A stretch of DNA of 14,115 nucleotides from an uncultured Bacilli bacterium (GTDB taxonomy: Bacteria; Bacillota_I; Bacilli_A; ML615J-28; CAG-313): the NCBI GenBank assembly GCA_934133195.1, contig CAKPAZ010000024.1, positions 1 through 14,115 on the forward strand, given 5' to 3'. Positions 6,324 to 13,978 of the stretch are shown piece after piece (position 1 is the first letter of the stretch; each line of letters starts with the position of its first letter). Position numbers and translations under genes: made by a program. A model generated the notes under the pieces. That model was not told the origin of the DNA and did no database searches. It saw nothing but the letters and a program-made list of their open reading frames with translations.

Positions 6324-7674
6324 TAGTCTATTACAAGAAATCAAACAAAAACAAGAAGATTTAGAAATTATCAAAACCAAACAAAATAAATTAAATCTTA
6401 CTTCATACTTTTTCTCATCAATGTTTAATCTTGAAGAATTTAATAAATTTTATCTTGATAAAATTGATGAAACCAACTTTACTCATCTTGATACAACATT
6501 TCCGGGGATCTTTCTTCGTTTAAGTGAATTTACCAAAAACCATTTTTCTTATATCTTAAATAAAGGAAGTTTAATCCTTAACATTGATGATGAAGAATTT
6601 TACCTTGTTAATATTTCTAAAATTCCTAAAAGAGCCCCCACTCCTAGTGAGCTTGATCCGGTTAATTTATTAGATAGTCATGATGGTTTTATTGAAAATA
6701 TCCATGACAATCTAGCATTAATCAGAAAAAGAATTAAAAGTGAAAACTTGATTGTTGAAAAATACATCTTAGGTACAACTTCTAAAACCGATACCATTCT
6801 TATTTATTTAGAAGAATTTAAGGATTTACCTTATATTAAGAAAATTAAAGAAACCTTAAGTTCTTATAATAAAGAAACCCTAACTAACATTAATGATTTA
6901 AACAAAGCTTTTAAAGGATCATCCCTTTTACCTAATGTCTTTAATACAAGTTCTCCTGATTATGTGGTTACTTCCCTAACTGATGGTAAGGCTGTCATTT
7001 TAATTGATAATTCTCCGGTAGTATCAGTTTTACCTACCACACTTACAATGTTTACCACCATTAAAAACGAAGCCAATGAACCTAAGTATTACACAATTTT
7101 TGCGAGAGCATTTACAATTTTATTTTTCTTTCTTTCGGTATTTTCCATTGGCTTAGTTATTGCGTTAACAAATTTTCATCCTACGTTATTTTCTAATCTT
7201 TTTATGGCTAATATCCAAATAACAGAACGTGGTACTACTTTTCCTTTATTTATTGAAAGTATTATTGTCTTATTTCTATTTGAGTTTTTTAGATTAATAT
7301 CTAGTAGAAGTCCTAATAACTATGTACAAAACATCATTATTATCTTTAGTGGTCTTTTCATCGGTCAAAATGCTATTTCCTCAGGTATTGTTGGAGAAAG
7401 TGTCTTACTACTTGCTTCAATATCTTATGTAAGTAGCTTTGCGATAACAAACAATCCACATTTAGTTACATCCATTGATTTATTTAGACTATATAATTTA
7501 ATTCTGTCTTACACCTTTGGTTTATTAGGTTTTTCCATTGGGATTATTACCACCCTTCTTTACTTTGGTCACCAAAAGTCAGTAGGGGTGCCACTTTTCT
7601 CCCCATTTAGTCCATTCAAACTACATGGTATTAAAAACTTCTTCTTTCCCCATAGGGAGGTAAACAATGAATAA
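6304..7674 (+). CDS. gerAA: Spore germination protein, GerAA family
   Basis: This is the A subunit of a GerA-type nutrient germinant receptor in the spore inner membrane. A soluble N-terminal region (1-260) carries the family hallmark: DGFIENIHDNLALIRKRI at 127-144 corresponds to the usual GFvEnl.tNl.liRrRi. It is followed by YILGTTSKTDTILIYLEEF at 154-172 and DGKAVILIDNSPVVSVLP at 227-244. The C-terminal half has about five membrane helices (266-289, 313-334, 342-363, 365-385, 398-420), with TTFPLFIESIIVLFLFEFFR at 311-330 and the conserved end PLFSPFSPFKL at 430-440. From ATG 6304 the protein is 456 aa, near the usual 470-500. It overlaps gerAB by 20 nt and gerAC by 8 nt. The usual G-P-R before GFvEN is D-S-H here. 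Confidence 0.93.
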   Translation: MKELLVDSLLQEIKQKQEDLEIIKTKQNKLNLTSYFFSSMFNLEEFNKFYLDKIDETNFTHLDTTFPGIFLRLSEFTKNHFSYILNKGSLILNIDDEEFYLVNISKIPKRAPTPSELDPVNLLDSHDGFIENIHDNLALIRKRIKSENLIVEKYILGTTSKTDTILIYLEEFKDLPYIKKIKETLSSYNKETLTNINDLNKAFKGSSLLPNVFNTSSPDYVVTSLTDGKAVILIDNSPVVSVLPTTLTMFTTIKNEANEPKYYTIFARAFTILFFFLSVFSIGLVIALTNFHPTLFSNLFMANIQITERGTTFPLFIESIIVLFLFEFFRLISSRSPNNYVQNIIIIFSGLFIGQNAISSGIVGESVLLLASISYVSSFAITNNPHLVTSIDLFRLYNLILSYTFGLLGFSIGIITTLLYFGHQKSVGVPLFSPFSPFKLHGIKNFFFPHREVNNE

Positions 7675-8716
7675 GGCTAAAAATATTTTTACCATTGTTA
7701 TTACTTTAATTGTATCGATATTTACCATCAGCGTTCTATCTAAGAAAAATGATTACGCCGAAGTTACCGCGAATGCTTATGTCGCAAGCATGGGTTTAGA
7801 CTACAGTGAAGAAAAAGAAACCTACACTGTCTATTTATACATCTTAAATAACTTTAACATCTCAAGAAGTGAGTATGGTACAGCTTCCCCAGATTCTCTT
7901 GGTTACATCTGTAAAGGGGAAGGAAAAAGTATCGCCGAATCCTTATCTAATATCAATAGACATTCAAACATCAGACTACAATATAGTCATATTAGAACTT
8001 TAGTTCTAAAAGACACTTTCTTTACCAAACAAAGTGTCCTCCATCTATATAAACATATCAAACTAAGTACTGAGTTTTACCCAACATTCTATGTCTACAC
8101 CACATCTGATGATTTAACCAAAATCTACAATGTCAATAACTTCTCTGAAACTAGTGCTTACTACACCATCCTCATCAATAACGATACCATCAACAAAGCC
8201 AAAGAAATAACGTATCTTGATTATATTAACGACATCCTAATCTCAACATACACCCCATCATACCCTATACTAACCGTATCTGAAGACATCTTCTATGAAA
8301 AAGATAATCCCATAACATCAATAGACATTACGGGATATAGCTATATGACCGATGATTATCTCTTATCATCATTTACCTTCAACAACCTAAATGGACTAAA
8401 ACATCTAAACAAACTATCAAAAAACGTCATCAGCTATAAAGAATTTGACTTTTTAGTTTTTGAATACAAACTAAAAAAGAAACTAACCAACAAAACCTTA
8501 AAAATCAACATTATTGCGTCAGGAACCTTTGTTAACAAACAAGATATTACAAAAGACTACACCAAAGAACTAATAGAAAAAATAACAACTGACCTAACCC
8601 AACTAAAACAAACCATGGATGAATACCATATTGATGTATTCAACATTGATTATCTTTCAGGAATCAAAGATTCCTACCTAACAACAAACATTAAATATAA
8701 CATCAAGATATTATAA
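7667..8716 (+). CDS. gerAC: Divergent GerAC-family germination protein without a lipobox
   Basis: GerAC is normally a lipoprotein on the outer face of the spore inner membrane. This 349-residue protein is third in the operon. It begins with a hydrophobic segment at about 7-25 and then AYVASMGLDYSEEKETYTVY, matching the family's N-terminal 'giDk' strand. GEGKSIAESLSNINRHSNIR and YSHIRTLVLKDTFF at about 85-118 match the conserved region around 'si.ea...l....h...iiig'. The expected lipobox Cys is replaced: the segment reads ISVLSKKND, with no Cys. It therefore appears to be held by an uncleaved helix, or is secreted. AGGGAGG (7654-7660) precedes the ATG. The sense strand in the 3' half is strikingly G-poor. 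Identity rests on position plus these matches. Confidence 0.78.
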   Translation: MNKAKNIFTIVITLIVSIFTISVLSKKNDYAEVTANAYVASMGLDYSEEKETYTVYLYILNNFNISRSEYGTASPDSLGYICKGEGKSIAESLSNINRHSNIRLQYSHIRTLVLKDTFFTKQSVLHLYKHIKLSTEFYPTFYVYTTSDDLTKIYNVNNFSETSAYYTILINNDTINKAKEITYLDYINDILISTYTPSYPILTVSEDIFYEKDNPITSIDITGYSYMTDDYLLSSFTFNNLNGLKHLNKLSKNVISYKEFDFLVFEYKLKKKLTNKTLKINIIASGTFVNKQDITKDYTKELIEKITTDLTQLKQTMDEYHIDVFNIDYLSGIKDSYLTTNIKYNIKIL

Positions 8717-8721
8717 AAGAA

Positions 8722-8748
8722 CCCCCTCAAATTACTTGAGGGGATTTT
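8722..8748. terminator. Bidirectional terminator between gerAC and the surface-protein gene
   Basis: CCCCTCAA (8723-8730) and TTGAGGGG (8736-8743) form a perfect 8-bp stem with loop ATTAC. ATTTTGATTG follows on the plus strand and GTTCTTTTAT on the minus strand. It lies 6 nt after the gerAC stop and 17 nt beyond the stop of the convergent gene at 8765. Confidence 0.8.
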
Positions 8749-8764
8749 GATTGTTAATTAGCTA

Positions 8765-11700
8765 TTAAGCAAGTTTATAAATTTGAGGTAATATCATACT
8801 AGCAGTTGAATCTGAAGTATAATTCATAAATCTTTTGGCACTTACATTATACAAAATCCTTCCACATGATGTATTAGTACTTGCTACTGTAGCAACACCT
8901 TCAGAAGTTATTGTAATAGTCCATGTTAAAGTCCCACTATCACTTAAAAGAGCCTTTGCAGCATTTGTACCAATAGCTTTATCATTTGAATCTATTAGTT
9001 GCCAATTTTCTCCATCTTGTTTAAGAGTAAATACTTCTGTATTAGTACCCAAGCTTTCTATTGTATTCTTATCTGAAGAAAAAGTTGAACTAACTGATGA
9101 TAAATATTTGCTTGTGAAGGCACCTGCAGTTACATTCTTAGTATTACATGCAAGCACTATTTTATCTCCATCTTTTAATTCAGCAACATCAGTTACAAGT
9201 TTATAAGTTGCTACAGATGTAGATTCCTCTACAAACTTAATTACTACTACTGTATTTTCATCTACTATTATATCATAAGTATTTGTTGATAATGGAGCTT
9301 CTATACCATTAATTACTATTGCAGAAACTTTATAGCCTTCAGCAGGAGTAATTGTTAATGTAACTACTGAACCATTTTCAACTGTCATTGTTTCAGGTGT
9401 AACTGTACCTTTGTTTTCATCTTCTGAAGAAACAGTAAGAGTGAATTTTGTTTTGTTATGACTTACATAATAAGCATCAGCTATTTCAATTTTACCATTA
9501 TGTAATCCACGTTTTCCTACTAACGTTAATGTATCACCTTCAACGATTCCAAGAGTTTTAAATTGTTTATTTTGACCATCTTTACCTGTTAAAAGACCAT
9601 AAACATAAATTGAAATGCTAGAATCATTTATATCAACTAGATTAAAGTTACCATATTCTGTATTAGTTATATTTCTAACTATACCAGTAACAGTGAAGTA
9701 TGTATCGCTAACTTCTGCATCTATCATTTCTTGAATTGTTTTTTCTTCAATCTTTTCTTCTGCTTTAACTACAAATGTAAATGTAGGAGCATATTCAGCA
9801 GCAACATCACCATAAGTAATAATAGCAGTAAGAGTTACTTCTTGATCAGTTTCAACAGCTTTAATTGTAATAACACCAGTAGTTGGATCAACTGATAATA
9901 CTGTATTATTAGATGCCCAAGTGATTACTGAACCATTTTCAGCTACTACATCAAGTTTAGTAACTGTTGAAGCAAGTGTACCAGTTAATACTGATGCATA
10001 TTTAGCTTCTAATGCAGCTTTTGCAGCTGTTACTTTTTCAAGTACACTGTCACCAATAACGAATGTTAATGTAATTTCACCAGTGAAGTTACCTTTACCA
10101 ATAACTGTTACTGTTGCAGTACCTTTATCAGTGTTCTTAGTATATCCAACTTCAAAGTCATCACTAAGTACAAGTGCAGTACCATTGAATTTACCAGTTA
10201 CTTCTGGTGTAATTGGATTACCAGTATATGCTTGTTCTGGAATTTTATCAAACATATCTTTATCAAGTGCTTTAGCATTGATTGTTAAAGTTCCTTTTAA
10301 TGTTGTTGTAATTTCATTGTAGTTAGCATTGCTATGAGTAAATGTAACAACGATTTCTTTTGTACCAACATTTGTTAAACCTTCACTAAATACAGCTGTA
10401 ACACCTACTGGAAGTGTACCTACAAGTTTTAAGTTTTGTTCTTGTCCATTGTAAGTTAGAGCAGTTTCATCTAATGTAATATCTTTTAAATCAAAGTCTG
10501 CTTTTTCAATTACAAATTTAACAACTGTAGTACCTTTACCATATGTTTCACTATCATATGATACTGTTACTTCATAAGTTCCAGCATTTGTTGCACCTGT
10601 GAAAGCTTCACCATTAAGAGTGTATGTGAAAGTAATACCTTCGATTACATTATTACCATCTTTAAGTACAACTGTGAACATTTGGTTTTCACCATTGTAT
10701 GTAACTGTAGTCTTAGATGTTACCTCGATTGTGTATTCACCAGAATTAATTGTTAATGTACCATTAACAAATTCAATTTCATAGTTTTCTGCAGTTAGTC
10801 CTGCTGGGACAACATCATATGAACCAGCTGGAGATGTCTTAGTTGCAGAACAAGTAATTGTTAATTTTCCACCTAATACTTTTTCAGTTTCGCCATTTAC
10901 AAAACCATCATATGAAACTGTAAATGTAGGAACATCTTCGCCAACTTTAATGCTTGCACTACTTGCGGTAACTGTTAATGGAGCTTTAGTTATTGTAAGT
11001 TCTGCAGTCTTATTATCAGGTGTATTGTAATCATCATTTGTGTTTGTGAAAACTAATGTGATTGTAACAGGAGTTGTAGTAACATTAGTTGCACTACCTT
11101 TAACTGTTGCAGTTAAACCTTCTGGAAGATCGCCAGTATAGTTGATTGTTTGTGCTTTACCATTATAAGGTAAAGATAAATCATCAAACTTGATACCTGT
11201 TAGATCATAATCAATTTTACTAACTGTAATAGCGATTTCAGCTGTAAATTCATTCCACTTAACTACTACTTTGTCATTACCATAGTGAAGTACATCTTTA
11301 TCAAATGTTACTTCATCTAAAGCAACTTCTTCTTTTGTACCATCGTTTAAAAGTTTATTTACAACAAGACCTGTTTTATCAAAAGTTTCTAATGCTTTAT
11401 AAGCAACTTTAGTAGGAAGAGTTGTAACTTCAATTCCTTTAACTGTTGCAGGTGCCCATTTAGCATAAAGCTTATAATCACCACTTAAGCCTTTTGGAAG
11501 TGATGTGATAGCTTCACCTTCAAACTTTTCATTGTCATACCAACCTTGGAATTCTACTTCTCCTTTTGTTGGATCAAGAATTTCTTTAGTTTCGCCAACT
11601 TTATATTCAGTTGGGTTTTGAGCGTTGTTTGTTCCTCCGTTTAATACATACTCAATTTTGTATGTATTAGTTAGAGTTGTTCCCATAGGTACTAATACTT

Positions 11701-12031
11701 TGAAATCTTTTGTTTTAACGATTTCTCCATTAGTTAGAGTTACAGTTAAAGTAACAGTTACGTCAACGTTTTGTCTTTTAACTGTAGTCCAACCACCATT
11801 TGCAGGAACACTGATTACATTAGTTTTATCTGATTTCCATTCAATTGTTGAGCCGTAAACACTTACGCTTACAACTGGGAAATCGATAATTGCTTTGTCG
11901 GGAACTACGATGTTGTTTAGTTCGGCTTCGACTTCGGTTTCGCTTGCAGCCATGACTGGTTTAGTATTTAAAGCAACTAAGCCAAGTAGCATGAACATGA
12001 AAACGAAGATTAAAGATAATTTTTTCTTCAT
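8765..12031 (-). CDS. Secreted multidomain Ig-like surface protein with OB-fold-like segment
   Basis: No single known function is recognised. From ATG 12031 the product is 1088 aa. Signal peptide: 1-28/29 (MKKKLSLIF..VMAA). Modules in order: an atrophied bacterial Ig-like domain (about 30-115, with IEWKSDKTNVISV), a Listeria-Bacteroides (InlB B-type) repeat at 123-193 ending in LYAKWAP, a Big_3-like domain (195-273), and MBG-type Ig modules at 276-349, 350-429, 430-512, 513-585 and 586-660. Then come another Ig-like module (662-757, with ITWASNNTVLSVDPTTGVI), an OB-fold-like region (765-858), a divergent B-repeat (862-937) and a C-terminal domain (942-1088) ending in GRILYNVSAKRFMNYTS. There is no LPXTG signal and no C-terminal membrane helix, so it is probably released or held non-covalently. 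Modules 276 and 513 are clear duplicates. It follows the 523-aa surface gene after 125 nt. Confidence 0.85.
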   Translation of the reverse strand: MKKKLSLIFVFMFMLLGLVALNTKPVMAASETEVEAELNNIVVPDKAIIDFPVVSVSVYGSTIEWKSDKTNVISVPANGGWTTVKRQNVDVTVTLTVTLTNGEIVKTKDFKVLVPMGTTLTNTYKIEYVLNGGTNNAQNPTEYKVGETKEILDPTKGEVEFQGWYDNEKFEGEAITSLPKGLSGDYKLYAKWAPATVKGIEVTTLPTKVAYKALETFDKTGLVVNKLLNDGTKEEVALDEVTFDKDVLHYGNDKVVVKWNEFTAEIAITVSKIDYDLTGIKFDDLSLPYNGKAQTINYTGDLPEGLTATVKGSATNVTTTPVTITLVFTNTNDDYNTPDNKTAELTITKAPLTVTASSASIKVGEDVPTFTVSYDGFVNGETEKVLGGKLTITCSATKTSPAGSYDVVPAGLTAENYEIEFVNGTLTINSGEYTIEVTSKTTVTYNGENQMFTVVLKDGNNVIEGITFTYTLNGEAFTGATNAGTYEVTVSYDSETYGKGTTVVKFVIEKADFDLKDITLDETALTYNGQEQNLKLVGTLPVGVTAVFSEGLTNVGTKEIVVTFTHSNANYNEITTTLKGTLTINAKALDKDMFDKIPEQAYTGNPITPEVTGKFNGTALVLSDDFEVGYTKNTDKGTATVTVIGKGNFTGEITLTFVIGDSVLEKVTAAKAALEAKYASVLTGTLASTVTKLDVVAENGSVITWASNNTVLSVDPTTGVITIKAVETDQEVTLTAIITYGDVAAEYAPTFTFVVKAEEKIEEKTIQEMIDAEVSDTYFTVTGIVRNITNTEYGNFNLVDINDSSISIYVYGLLTGKDGQNKQFKTLGIVEGDTLTLVGKRGLHNGKIEIADAYYVSHNKTKFTLTVSSEDENKGTVTPETMTVENGSVVTLTITPAEGYKVSAIVINGIEAPLSTNTYDIIVDENTVVVIKFVEESTSVATYKLVTDVAELKDGDKIVLACNTKNVTAGAFTSKYLSSVSSTFSSDKNTIESLGTNTEVFTLKQDGENWQLIDSNDKAIGTNAAKALLSDSGTLTWTITITSEGVATVASTNTSCGRILYNVSAKRFMNYTSDSTASMILPQIYKLA

Positions 12032-12036
12032 TATTT

Positions 12037-12045
12037 CTTTCCTTT
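12037..12045 (-). promoter_or_regulatory. Ribosome binding site that fixes the 1088-aa start
   Basis: On the minus strand, AAAGGAAAG lies 5 nt before ATG 12031. An in-frame ATG at 12106 would add 25 charged residues ahead of the signal peptide and has no such site, so 12031 is chosen. Confidence 0.8.
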
Positions 12046-12095
12046 CCCTTTCTCTATTTTTTATCTTTATCCTATTTAGAATTTGCAAATTTGAT

Positions 12096-12126
12096 ACTAG
12101 ATACATTCACTCATTTGTTATCTAGT
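12096..12126. promoter_or_regulatory. Inverted repeat between the two surface-protein genes
   Basis: ACTAGATA (12096-12103) and TATCTAGT (12119-12126) are perfect 8-bp arms separated by 15 nt. They lie 65-95 nt upstream of the 1088-aa start. It could be an operator or a leader hairpin. On the plus strand it is followed by six T, like a terminator, but no plus-strand gene precedes it. A perfect 12-bp palindrome, AATTTGCAAATT, lies beside it at 12080-12091 and contains a TTGCAA that could be a weak -35 (with GATAAA at 12060-12065). Confidence 0.4.
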
Positions 12127-12132
12127 TTTTTG

Positions 12133-12172
12133 GTTGTTATTCATTGATAACAGTTGTTATTCATTGATAACA
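12133..12172. repeat. Tandem duplication of 20 bp over the end of the 523-aa gene
   Basis: GTTGTTATTCATTGATAACA occurs twice head to tail (12133-12152 and 12153-12172). The second copy contains the stop codon and the last codons (VINE) of the 523-aa gene. The first copy repeats the same sequence just beyond the stop. Within the second copy and its flank, GTTGTTAT and ATAACAAC (12153-12160, 12167-12174) form an 8-bp hairpin. No T-run follows on the minus strand, so it is not a standard terminator. Confidence 0.9.
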
Positions 12173-13728
12173 ACAGTAATACTAAATGTTAAGTATTCTA
12201 CGGCGTTACCTAAGATGAAGTATCCTACCACTTCAACTTGGTAAGTACCAGCAGGACCATTTAGTTGGATTGTACCATCACTTGTGATTTGAAGAACAGA
12301 TGAAGTAGAAATCCAAGTGATTTCACTTCCATATTCTTTTCCTTCTGTTAATAGATGGAAATCTTTAAACTCTGGATCATCTAGATTGATGGTTTTTTCT
12401 TGTAATTTTTGGATTTCTTTTTGAGCACTAATTCTATCCAATTTTACACGTCTTAACATTTCGTCATTTGAAAGTGTATTAACAGAAATGTTAATTTTAA
12501 CTTTTTCATAGTTACGTGAATCAGTTGGAACAAATATTACTTCATATTGGTTGATATCATCGATTAAGTTTTTGTTTGGATGTACAAACTCAAAACTTCC
12601 AGGTACTGAAGTTTTTCCACCGTTTAGTTTAATGGAAGCAAGTGTTGCTCCACTAAATCCTATGGAAGCTTCAGGATTTTCGATGATTTCAGGTGTTCCT
12701 TTCTTAACCAATATTTCCGCTGTAATTGTCTTTGCTTGATAGTTTTTAGACTCTTTGACCATTACTTCAATGTAGTATAATCCACGTTCTTTGAACTGAT
12801 TGTTAGCAAATTCAATTTCACCATCACTATCAGTTACGACATCTTCTTTTCTTAATGATTGTTCATTACCATTGAACGCAAATTCTTTGTTGAAGATACC
12901 AACTTTTGGCTCAGCTTTCTTCATTTCTACTTGGAAAGTTACGGGTTTTACATAGTAACTATCTTCTTGATATTCGATTGTAACAGTGTATACTCCGGCA
13001 TCAACCATTTCTTTACATTCTTTACCATCATAAAGGTAAGTTACTTTACATGAGTATTTAGGTAAGGTGTTACCTAAATCATCAATTAAATTAAAGCTTA
13101 TCTTTTGGTCATAACCTGTATAAGTAAATTCTTGTTCTTCAACAATGATTTTAGCTATATGTATGAAGTTTACTTCGATTGTTAAGTCTGTTTTTACATC
13201 ATCAATATGGAATAATCCATCTTCACTTGCATTTAGTCTTTCACCATTTACAAGAAGATATGGTTGAAGATCTTTAGCTTCATTAATTGGATTAACTTTC
13301 ATGGTGAAAGAATCACCTCTTTTTAATGGACCTTCAAGGGATAATTCATATGTGAATAGATTAGTTTCAACTACATTGATATCAAGAGTATTCTTAAATC
13401 TAAATAAATAAACATTTTGGTTCTTGTTTATTTCACTAAATTTAGCTTCTTGATATTCATCTTTAGTCGTTGACCAAGATAAATAGTAGTTATTATCCAC
13501 ATTAGATATTAAGCGATTAATCTCTCTAATTTCTCGATCACTTATGCGGTCATTCTTATCTTTTACAATTTCCGCAACCTTCTTGTTTTGTTCATAGAAC
13601 TTAACACGATAAGTTGTTGGTTGTTGTTTTCTGTAATAAGTCGAAATAACTAACGCAATAAGTAAGATGGATACTAATCCTGTGATAAAAACGATCAACC
13701 GAATTAACCAGTATCGTTTAGTATGCAT
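12157..13728 (-). CDS. Membrane-anchored surface protein with Ig-like modules
   Basis: The function is not recognised. A short basic N-terminus and one membrane helix at about 8-30 lack an obvious cleavage site, so the 523-residue protein is probably anchored with its bulk outside. Residues 40-118 resemble a degenerate B-repeat (YYLSWSTTKDEYQEAKFSEI then VYLFRF). The segments 193-269, 270-343 and 344-416 are MBG-like Ig modules with the recurrent pattern 'tYtG..q..f', 'aG.Y.v.v.y', and they share this style with the downstream 1088-aa protein. Residues 421-523 are an atrophied Ig-like domain (EITWISTSSVLQITSDGTIQ), matching those in the neighbour. AAAGGAG lies 6 nt before the ATG. A long leader with a terminator hairpin precedes it, and no terminator separates it from the 1088-aa gene. 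Confidence 0.85.
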   Translation of the reverse strand: MHTKRYWLIRLIVFITGLVSILLIALVISTYYRKQQPTTYRVKFYEQNKKVAEIVKDKNDRISDREIREINRLISNVDNNYYLSWSTTKDEYQEAKFSEINKNQNVYLFRFKNTLDINVVETNLFTYELSLEGPLKRGDSFTMKVNPINEAKDLQPYLLVNGERLNASEDGLFHIDDVKTDLTIEVNFIHIAKIIVEEQEFTYTGYDQKISFNLIDDLGNTLPKYSCKVTYLYDGKECKEMVDAGVYTVTIEYQEDSYYVKPVTFQVEMKKAEPKVGIFNKEFAFNGNEQSLRKEDVVTDSDGEIEFANNQFKERGLYYIEVMVKESKNYQAKTITAEILVKKGTPEIIENPEASIGFSGATLASIKLNGGKTSVPGSFEFVHPNKNLIDDINQYEVIFVPTDSRNYEKVKINISVNTLSNDEMLRRVKLDRISAQKEIQKLQEKTINLDDPEFKDFHLLTEGKEYGSEITWISTSSVLQITSDGTIQLNGPAGTYQVEVVGYFILGNAVEYLTFSITVVINE

Positions 13729-13974
13729 TTAATTCTCCTTTCTTAAAAGTTTAAAAAAAGTGGCTATTATCCCTTTAGTTCTAAACTTTAGAGATAATAA
13801 CCACTCACCTTCTTTCTTAAAATATTAATAATGAATTTTTAATAATAAGAATAGTAATAGTCTCTAGCAATAATAATTTCATGATGTCATACAATACCTA
13901 TTATCAAAAAGGATGTTCATTATTATTTGTTGCTAAGATTTTGTTATAAAAGTTTTCTTTCATAACACAACAAT
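13729..13974 (-). promoter_or_regulatory. Long untranslated leader with attenuator-like structure
   Basis: About 240 nt separate the inferred start of transcription (near 13971-13974) from the ATG at 13728. In transcript order the leader holds: an outer 6-bp stem TTGTTG/CAACAA (13968-13973 with 13927-13932), enclosing a 10-bp hairpin with AAAA loop (13957-13966 with 13943-13952); an AT-rich region with GATAATAG (13898-13905); a strong terminator hairpin (13759-13805) with T-run; and the ribosome binding site. No convincing coding sequence lies in it. It matches no riboswitch class I can recall. Confidence 0.55.
13753..13805 (-). terminator. Terminator hairpin in the leader of the surface-protein operon
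   Basis: On the minus strand, arm 13790-13805 pairs with 13759-13774 over 16 bp, including two G-U pairs that exist only in minus-strand RNA. An upper AGUU/AACU stem continues it. TTTTTTT follows at 13759-13753. It ends 24 nt before the ATG and overlaps no coding sequence. The gene to the right has its own terminator at 14064-14095, so this one probably acts on the leader transcript. Confidence 0.8.
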
Positions 13975-13978
13975 AGTA

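Noticed and set aside
8835..9206. Plus-strand open frame of 123 aa opposite the 1088-aa gene
   Set aside because: It is antisense to a well-supported coding sequence, has no ribosome binding site and low-complexity Val/Ser/Leu composition expected from reversed Thr/Val/Asn codons. The same holds for 9921-10322, 10599-10784, 11625-11858, 11895-12125, 12551-12739 and 12859-13053.
12032..12106. Upstream ATG start for the 1088-aa protein
   Set aside because: It would put 25 mostly charged residues before a typical signal peptide and has no ribosome binding site; ATG 12031 has one.
13806..13882. Short Leu/Ile-rich reading frame (MKLLLLETITILII...) in the leader, as a leader peptide for amino-acid attenuation
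   Set aside because: It has no ribosome binding site, and the downstream genes are surface proteins, not branched-chain amino-acid genes. AT-rich DNA gives Leu/Ile-rich frames by chance.
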